NCBI GenBank assembly: GCA_902558495.1
Contig: CACEEB010000007.1
Coordinates: 1 to 45,284 of the forward strand
Source of the DNA: an uncultured OM43 clade bacterium
Lineage (GTDB): Bacteria; Pseudomonadota; Gammaproteobacteria; Burkholderiales; Methylophilaceae
Length of the DNA stretch: 45,284 nucleotides
Direction: 5' to 3'
The number at the start of each line of letters is the position of its first letter. The first letter of the stretch is position 1. The translations under genes and the position numbers were made by a program. Shown here one piece after another: positions 40,744-45,284 of the stretch. Under the pieces are notes generated by a model. That model saw nothing but the letters and a program-made list of their open reading frames with translations, had not been told where the DNA came from and did not search any database.

Positions 40744-42066
40744 ATGGTAGAAAATTTACATAAGGTTGTTATTGTCGGTGGTGGCGCTGGAGGCCTTGAG
40801 CTTGCTACAAAATTGGGAGATTCTCTTGGTAAGAAGAACAAAGCTCATATCACCCTCATTGATAGTAAAAAAACTCATGTGTGGAAGCCTTTATTACATG
40901 AGATTGCCGCAGGAAGCCTTAATGCCGATAAAGATGAGTTAGATTATTTAGCTCAAGCTCATTGGCATCACTTTAATTTTCGATTAGGTAGGATGGATAC
41001 TATTGATCGTGAAAAAAAAGAGATTTCACTGGAGCCTTATCACGATTCAGAAGGTGCACAAATTATCCCTAGAAGAAATTTTGCATACGATACATTAGTT
41101 ATTGCCGTGGGAAGTACAATCAATGACTTTGGTATAAAGGGAGCAAAAGAACATGCTATTGCGCTGGATACACCTCAACAGGCTGAACGATTTCATCAAA
41201 AATTACACAATGCTATTCTTCGAGCACAAACTCAAGCTGATGCCATACTTCCTGGTCAACTAGAGGTTGTGATTGTGGGTGCTGGAGCAACAGGAGTTGA
41301 GCTAGCTGCAGAACTTCATAAAGCAACAAGAGAAATGACAGCATATGGACTGGATAAAATTAATCCAGACAGAGACATATCTATATCCCTTATTGAGGCC
41401 AGTGATAGATTATTACCTGCTTTACCTTCAAGGATGAGTCAATCAGTAGAAAAAGAGCTACGAAAATTGAAAGTGAATTTATATATAGGTGAGCGGGTTA
41501 CCGAAGTATCTAATAAGGGAATAAGAACCCATAAAGGAAGGTATATTAATTCTGCTCTAGTGGTATGGGCCGCAGGAATTAAAGCCCCTAGTTTTTTACG
41601 AAACCTTAACTTATCAATAAATACCATTAATCAAATTAAGGTCCTATCAACCCTGCAATCTAAGGACGATCAATCAATTTTCGCTCTAGGGGATTGTGCG
41701 GCATGCCCCCAAAAGCCAGGATCAAAAAGCATGGTTCCTCCAAGAGCCCAATCAGCACATCAACAAGCATCTTTATTAATTAAATCTATTAAAAAAATAA
41801 TATTGCAAAAAGACGCTACTTTACCTACATATACATATAAAGATTATGGCTCTCTTGTAAATCTAGGAACATATTCTACTGTAGGGAACTTAATGGGATC
41901 ATTAACGGGAGGGAGCATGTTTGTTGAAGGCTTAATAGCACGCTTTATGTATCTTATGTTATATCAAATGCATTTGTGGGCTTTGCACGGACCCACCATG
42001 GTTACTTTACGGTTAGTTGCTAAATTTATTACAAGAAGAACCGAGGCACATGTAAAGTTACATTAG
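40744..42066 (+). CDS. ndh: Type II NADH dehydrogenase (Ndh)
   Basis: 440 residues from the ATG at 40744. FAD-binding KVVIVGGGAGGLELA, NADH-binding VVIVGAGATGVELAAEL and ALGDCAACP near the C-terminus are the family's hallmarks, and a C-terminal amphipathic helix binds the membrane. It passes electrons from NADH to quinone without pumping protons. The ATG lies 30 bases from the upstream terminator's T tract, so the 5' leader must be very short or absent, and no Shine-Dalgarno is seen. The stop overlaps that of the convergent lplT by TTAG. Confidence 0.93.
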   Translation: MVENLHKVVIVGGGAGGLELATKLGDSLGKKNKAHITLIDSKKTHVWKPLLHEIAAGSLNADKDELDYLAQAHWHHFNFRLGRMDTIDREKKEISLEPYHDSEGAQIIPRRNFAYDTLVIAVGSTINDFGIKGAKEHAIALDTPQQAERFHQKLHNAILRAQTQADAILPGQLEVVIVGAGATGVELAAELHKATREMTAYGLDKINPDRDISISLIEASDRLLPALPSRMSQSVEKELRKLKVNLYIGERVTEVSNKGIRTHKGRYINSALVVWAAGIKAPSFLRNLNLSINTINQIKVLSTLQSKDDQSIFALGDCAACPQKPGSKSMVPPRAQSAHQQASLLIKSIKKIILQKDATLPTYTYKDYGSLVNLGTYSTVGNLMGSLTGGSMFVEGLIARFMYLMLYQMHLWALHGPTMVTLRLVAKFITRRTEAHVKLH

Positions 42067-43259
42067 CTTTTAGTATTTGCATAATATTGACTTATTATGA
42101 CCATTGCCAGAAGGACAAATAAACCGAATATAAAAACTATGCCATTGATTGGTAATTGGAGACCTACCATCAAGGTGTAGGTGCCACTTAGGATAAGAAT
42201 CCCTAGATTTTCACTAAAATTTTGTGCAGCTATTGAGTGCCCGGCTCCCACTAATATATGCCCTCTATATTGCAGCAGTGCATTCATAGGAACAATGAGA
42301 ATGCCACTCATAACTCCAATGGCGAACAGCACTAAAGCAGCCATTTGCCAAGAGGAAACAAACACCATAGAACATACTAAACATCCCATTATAATTCCTG
42401 AAGGAAGAATCTTGATGGAATCTTCCATGCGTACATAACGAGATGAAATAACCGCACCAAAGGCGACGCCAAAGGCAACAACAGCCGTTAATTTTGTTGC
42501 TTGGTCTAAGCCATAATTAAATGCAAATGCAGCCCAAGCAATAACTACTAATCTTAATGTAGCTCCAGCACCCCAAAATAATGTAGTAACAGCAAGTGAT
42601 AATTGTCCTAAAGGATCTTTCCCTAGCTTTACAAATGATTTAAAAAAATCTTTCACAAGGAACCAGGGAGTATTTTTTTTAAGGCTATGATTTATGGGTA
42701 GGATTGGTATGTACCTATTAAAGATTGCTGCTAATAGATATAATCCACTAATAATTAATATGGAATAGCTAAGATCCATTTTCTTGCTTGCCAATTCTCC
42801 ACCAATAACTGCGCCAAGTATGATGGCTGCTACTGTTAATCCTTCCACCCAACCATTAGCTGGAACTAAAGATTCCTTGGGAAGTAATTCTGTGAGAATA
42901 CCGTATTTTGCAGGGGAATATGCTGCAGCACCAATGCCCACAATTCCATAGGCATACAATGGTTGAAGTCCAAAAAACATTGCAATACATCCAACAAACT
43001 TGATTGAGTTGGCTATGAACATGACTTGACCTTTGGGTTTAGCATCTGCAAAAGCTCCAACAAATGGGGCAAGCACGACATATGCAATAACAAAAAACTG
43101 CAGCAGAAGCGGTTCATGCCAATTGGGGGCGTTCGTGCTGGCAATGAGGGCAATAGCAGCAAATAATAACGCGTTATCGGCAAGAGCAGATAAGAATTGA
43201 GCTGTCAGAAATGGGTAAAAACCCTTACTTTGAATTGGTTTAGAGCGTCTCTGCAGCAT
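42063..43259 (-). CDS. lplT: Lysophospholipid transporter LplT
   Basis: 398 residues, 11-12 membrane helices of the major facilitator superfamily. LTAQFLSALADNALLFAAIALI, then FADAKPKGQVMF between helices 2 and 3, and GAAAYSPAKYGILTELLPKESLVPANGW are typical of LplT. It moves lysophospholipids across the inner membrane for re-acylation. The chosen ATG is 20 bases inside the end of the PhoH-like gene; a GTG at 43286 adds nine residues and is an alternative. Confidence 0.87.
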   Translation of the reverse strand: MLQRRSKPIQSKGFYPFLTAQFLSALADNALLFAAIALIASTNAPNWHEPLLLQFFVIAYVVLAPFVGAFADAKPKGQVMFIANSIKFVGCIAMFFGLQPLYAYGIVGIGAAAYSPAKYGILTELLPKESLVPANGWVEGLTVAAIILGAVIGGELASKKMDLSYSILIISGLYLLAAIFNRYIPILPINHSLKKNTPWFLVKDFFKSFVKLGKDPLGQLSLAVTTLFWGAGATLRLVVIAWAAFAFNYGLDQATKLTAVVAFGVAFGAVISSRYVRMEDSIKILPSGIIMGCLVCSMVFVSSWQMAALVLFAIGVMSGILIVPMNALLQYRGHILVGAGHSIAAQNFSENLGILILSGTYTLMVGLQLPINGIVFIFGLFVLLAMVIISQYYANTKS

Positions 43260-44631
43260 AATCGGCAAGCCTCGAACGTTCCCCACGCATAAGTGTTACA
43301 TGACCATTGTGGTCCCATCCCTTAAAACGATCGACAACGTAAGTTAAACCAGAGCTTCCTTCAGTGAGGTAGGGCGTATCTATCTGCGCAATGTTACCTA
43401 AACAAACTACTTTTGTTCCTGGGCCTGCTCGGGTAATCAGTGTTTTCATTTGTTTTGAAGTTAAATTCTGGGCTTCATCAATAATAAGAAATTTATTCAG
43501 AAATGTTCTACCACGCATGAAGTTAAGCGATTTTATTTTTATACGTGATCGGATAAGATCTTGCGTAGCTGCTCTCCCCCAATCTCCAGCATCACCATCT
43601 GATTTATTTAATACGTCTAGATTATCTTCTAATGCACCCATCCATGGTGTCATTTTTTCCTCCTCAGTGCCTGGAAGGAAACCTATATCCTCTCCAACGG
43701 AAACGGTTACTCTAGTCATAATTATTTCACTGTAAATTTTTTTATCAAGCACTTGCTCAAGAGCAGATGCAAGGGTTAATAGTGTTTTACCTGTTCCAGC
43801 TTGCCCTAGAAGTGTAACAAAATCTATATCAGGGTCGAGTAAAAGGTTAAGAGCAAAATTTTGTTCTTTATTTCTAGCATTAATTCCCCATACATTAAAT
43901 TTAGTGAGTGCATAATCTTGGACAATTTGCAGGGTAGCTGTTTGCCCTTCAATTTTTTTGACTATGGCATGAAATGGTTTATCAAACTCATAGAATACAA
44001 ATTCATTAATGATAAAGTCTTTACAAAGTGGACCAGTAAGCTTGTAGAACATTCGTCCTTCCTCTTGCCATGATTCCATAGATTTGCTGTGGTTTTCCCA
44101 AAAATCCTCAGGAAGCTCAGTGATACCAGAATATAATAGTTCTGTGTCATCCATCACTTTATCATTGAAATAATCCTGTACCTCAATTCCCAGAGCACGT
44201 CCTTTAATCCTAATATTAATATCTTTAGAAACGAGTATGACTTCTCGCTTGGAATTCTTCTTTTTTAAATCCAATACAATACTAAGGATTTGATTGTCAG
44301 CGATACTTCCTTCAAGCATTGGAAGATCATATTCAATAGGGTTTGTTTGTAAGAATAAACTTCCTGAAACATGTGGGTTAGCTGGTGAATTTAAGGAACA
44401 TCCTTTATTAAGATCTACGATATCAATACCCATAATTTCTTCTAGATACCGACTTGTTTGCCTGGCATTTCTTGCAACCTCAGAAACCCCTTTTTTATTA
44501 TTATCGAGTTCTTCTAAAGTTATCATAGGGAGATAAACATCATGCTCCTCAAATCTAAATAGACTAGAGGGATCATGAAGGAGTACGTTGGTATCGAGCA
44601 CAAAAAGCTTGGAGGAAATTTTTTTAGGCAT
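43240..44631 (-). CDS. PIN-PhoH family protein (PhoH2-like)
   Basis: 463 residues. An N-terminal PIN nuclease domain (FVLDTNVLLHDP, then MITLEELDNNKKG, and acidic residues to about 160) is joined to a PhoH ATPase: Walker A LGQAGTGKTLLTLA, Walker B FLIIDEAQNLTSKQMKTL, and RGRTFLNKF. PhoH2 proteins are RNA helicase/RNases of toxin-antitoxin origin, also common as stand-alone genes. The length (about 460) fits the YlaK type. It is followed by lplT with a 20-base overlap. Confidence 0.92.
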   Translation of the reverse strand: MPKKISSKLFVLDTNVLLHDPSSLFRFEEHDVYLPMITLEELDNNKKGVSEVARNARQTSRYLEEIMGIDIVDLNKGCSLNSPANPHVSGSLFLQTNPIEYDLPMLEGSIADNQILSIVLDLKKKNSKREVILVSKDINIRIKGRALGIEVQDYFNDKVMDDTELLYSGITELPEDFWENHSKSMESWQEEGRMFYKLTGPLCKDFIINEFVFYEFDKPFHAIVKKIEGQTATLQIVQDYALTKFNVWGINARNKEQNFALNLLLDPDIDFVTLLGQAGTGKTLLTLASALEQVLDKKIYSEIIMTRVTVSVGEDIGFLPGTEEEKMTPWMGALEDNLDVLNKSDGDAGDWGRAATQDLIRSRIKIKSLNFMRGRTFLNKFLIIDEAQNLTSKQMKTLITRAGPGTKVVCLGNIAQIDTPYLTEGSSGLTYVVDRFKGWDHNGHVTLMRGERSRLADYAAETL

Positions 44632-44649
44632 AAATTTTAAATCGTGTAT

Positions 44650-45117
44650 TTATTGATTTTGAAGAAATTCAATTAATTCTTGAACATGGCCATTAACCTT
44701 CACACCTCGCCATTCGTTAATTAATTTACCCTCAGTGTTTATTAGAAAGGTACTTCTCTCAATACCCCTTACCTTTTTACCGTACATATTTTTCATTTTT
44801 ATGACATCAAATAAGTTACATGCAATTTCGTCAGCATCACTCAACAGCTCAAATGGAAAACTATATTTGGCTTTGAATTTTTCATGAGACTTTAACGAGT
44901 CCCTGGAAATACCAAAAATTTCAGTATTAAGTTTTTGGAAAATATCATAATTATCTTTAAAATCAATACTCTCATTTGTGCAACCTGGGGTAGAATCTTT
45001 TGGATAAAAATAAATAACAAGATTTTTGCCTACATAGCTACTGATAGAAAAAGTAGTGTTGTTTGTTCCTTCTAATGTTAGCTCTGGCACGGGTGAATTT
45101 ATTTCAATTTTACTCAT
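44650..45117 (-). CDS. bcp: Peroxiredoxin, Bcp type
   Basis: 155 residues with FYPKDSTPGCTNES: Cys46 is the peroxidatic cysteine in the PxxxTPGC motif. The resolving Cys of E. coli Bcp (five residues on) is Ser here, so it may use another thiol, such as the Cys in EIACNLF, or act as a one-Cys enzyme. It reduces hydrogen peroxide and organic peroxides. It ends 19 bases before the PhoH-like start. Confidence 0.92.
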   Translation of the reverse strand: MSKIEINSPVPELTLEGTNNTTFSISSYVGKNLVIYFYPKDSTPGCTNESIDFKDNYDIFQKLNTEIFGISRDSLKSHEKFKAKYSFPFELLSDADEIACNLFDVIKMKNMYGKKVRGIERSTFLINTEGKLINEWRGVKVNGHVQELIEFLQNQ

Positions 45118-45174
45118 AAGATTACCAATATAATTAATGAAATTGGATTAATTATACCTAAATTTGTTCATAAT

Positions 45175-45284
45175 TTATGATACAACTCCTTCCATATATT
45201 GCACAAATACCATCTCTCCTTTTTCTACTAAACCCTGTTCTGACGAGAGCACTATAAAACAGTTAGCCTCTGACATAGAGCTTA
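45175..45284 (-). CDS. moeA: Molybdopterin molybdotransferase MoeA, C-terminal end (partial)
   Basis: The last 36 codons of a minus-strand gene that continues past the window edge: SMSEANCFIVLSSEQGLVEK, GEMVFVQYMEGVVS and stop. The S-x-A-N-x-x-x-V-L...GL-x-x-G-x-x-V-x-V pattern is that of the MoeA C-terminal domain. A molybdenum cofactor enzyme is thus likely in this organism. The identification rests on a short stretch. Confidence 0.6.
   Translation of the reverse strand, partial: SSMSEANCFIVLSSEQGLVEKGEMVFVQYMEGVVS

Overview
The window looks like a chromosome segment of an AT-rich, streamlined betaproteobacterial methylotroph of the Methylophilaceae (OM43 / Methylopumilus-like). The main reason is a lanthanide-type methanol dehydrogenase gene (xoxF) followed by xoxJ and a cytochrome c gene (xoxG). 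rpoD with an adjacent CAU-anticodon tRNA, a type II NADH dehydrogenase, very short intergenic gaps and several convergent gene pairs with overlapping stop codons fit the same picture. The assignment comes from gene content only; no database search was possible.

Layout. (1) 1-1330: 3' part of rpoD, a tRNA and a strong terminator. (2) About 1.4-22.5 kb: an accessory block with no housekeeping genes. It holds a minus-strand group with a SprT-like metalloprotease (1445-3050); a minus-strand group of small and membrane proteins (3146-4603); a three-gene operon coding for a membrane-anchored caspase-like peptidase, an ECF-like sigma factor and a single-pass membrane protein shaped like an anti-sigma factor (4805-8513); a plus-strand run of small genes, a DUF4258/RelE-like protein, an HTH protein and a DUF4407-type membrane coiled-coil protein (8700-11981); an EEP-nuclease plus DUF4268-nuclease pair (12366-14065); a HEPN protein, a Cas4-like PD-(D/E)XK protein and a GP88-like protein (14625-17016); and a restriction-modification-like trio of two methylase-like proteins and a GIY-YIG/helicase protein (17173-21890). 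(3) 22.7-26 kb: a Fur-box-controlled porin and an FMN-binding/PepSY pair, probably for iron acquisition. (4) 26-36.7 kb: repair and general genes (AlkA-like glycosylase, SDR, pentapeptide protein, HU, umuDC, RodZ-like protein, Na+/H+ antiporter, TPR-oxygenase, YihY-cNMP fusion, proline iminopeptidase). (5) 36.9-40.7 kb: xoxF, xoxJ, xoxG. (6) 40.7-45.3 kb: ndh, lplT, phoH-like, bcp and the end of moeA.

The most interesting part is 3.1-12 kb. The caspase/sigma/membrane-protein operon has the parts of a proteolysis-triggered sigma-factor switch. On both sides of it, and only there as far as I could see by eye, lie three copies of an unusual box, GTAACTTTTT followed 8-9 bases later by AAAAC. Each copy is about 70-90 bases upstream of the first gene of a neighbouring transcription unit. 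I infer a local regulon: signal, caspase cleavage of the membrane protein, release of sigma, then expression of the flanking small and membrane proteins. The individual parts are seen in the sequence; the circuit is inference.

The second candidate is the defence-like section at 12.3-22 kb, where nuclease cassettes appear to be framed by short imperfect repeats. No integrase or transposase gene was found. The tRNA at the left edge suggests an insertion site, but I found no copy of its 3' end on the right.
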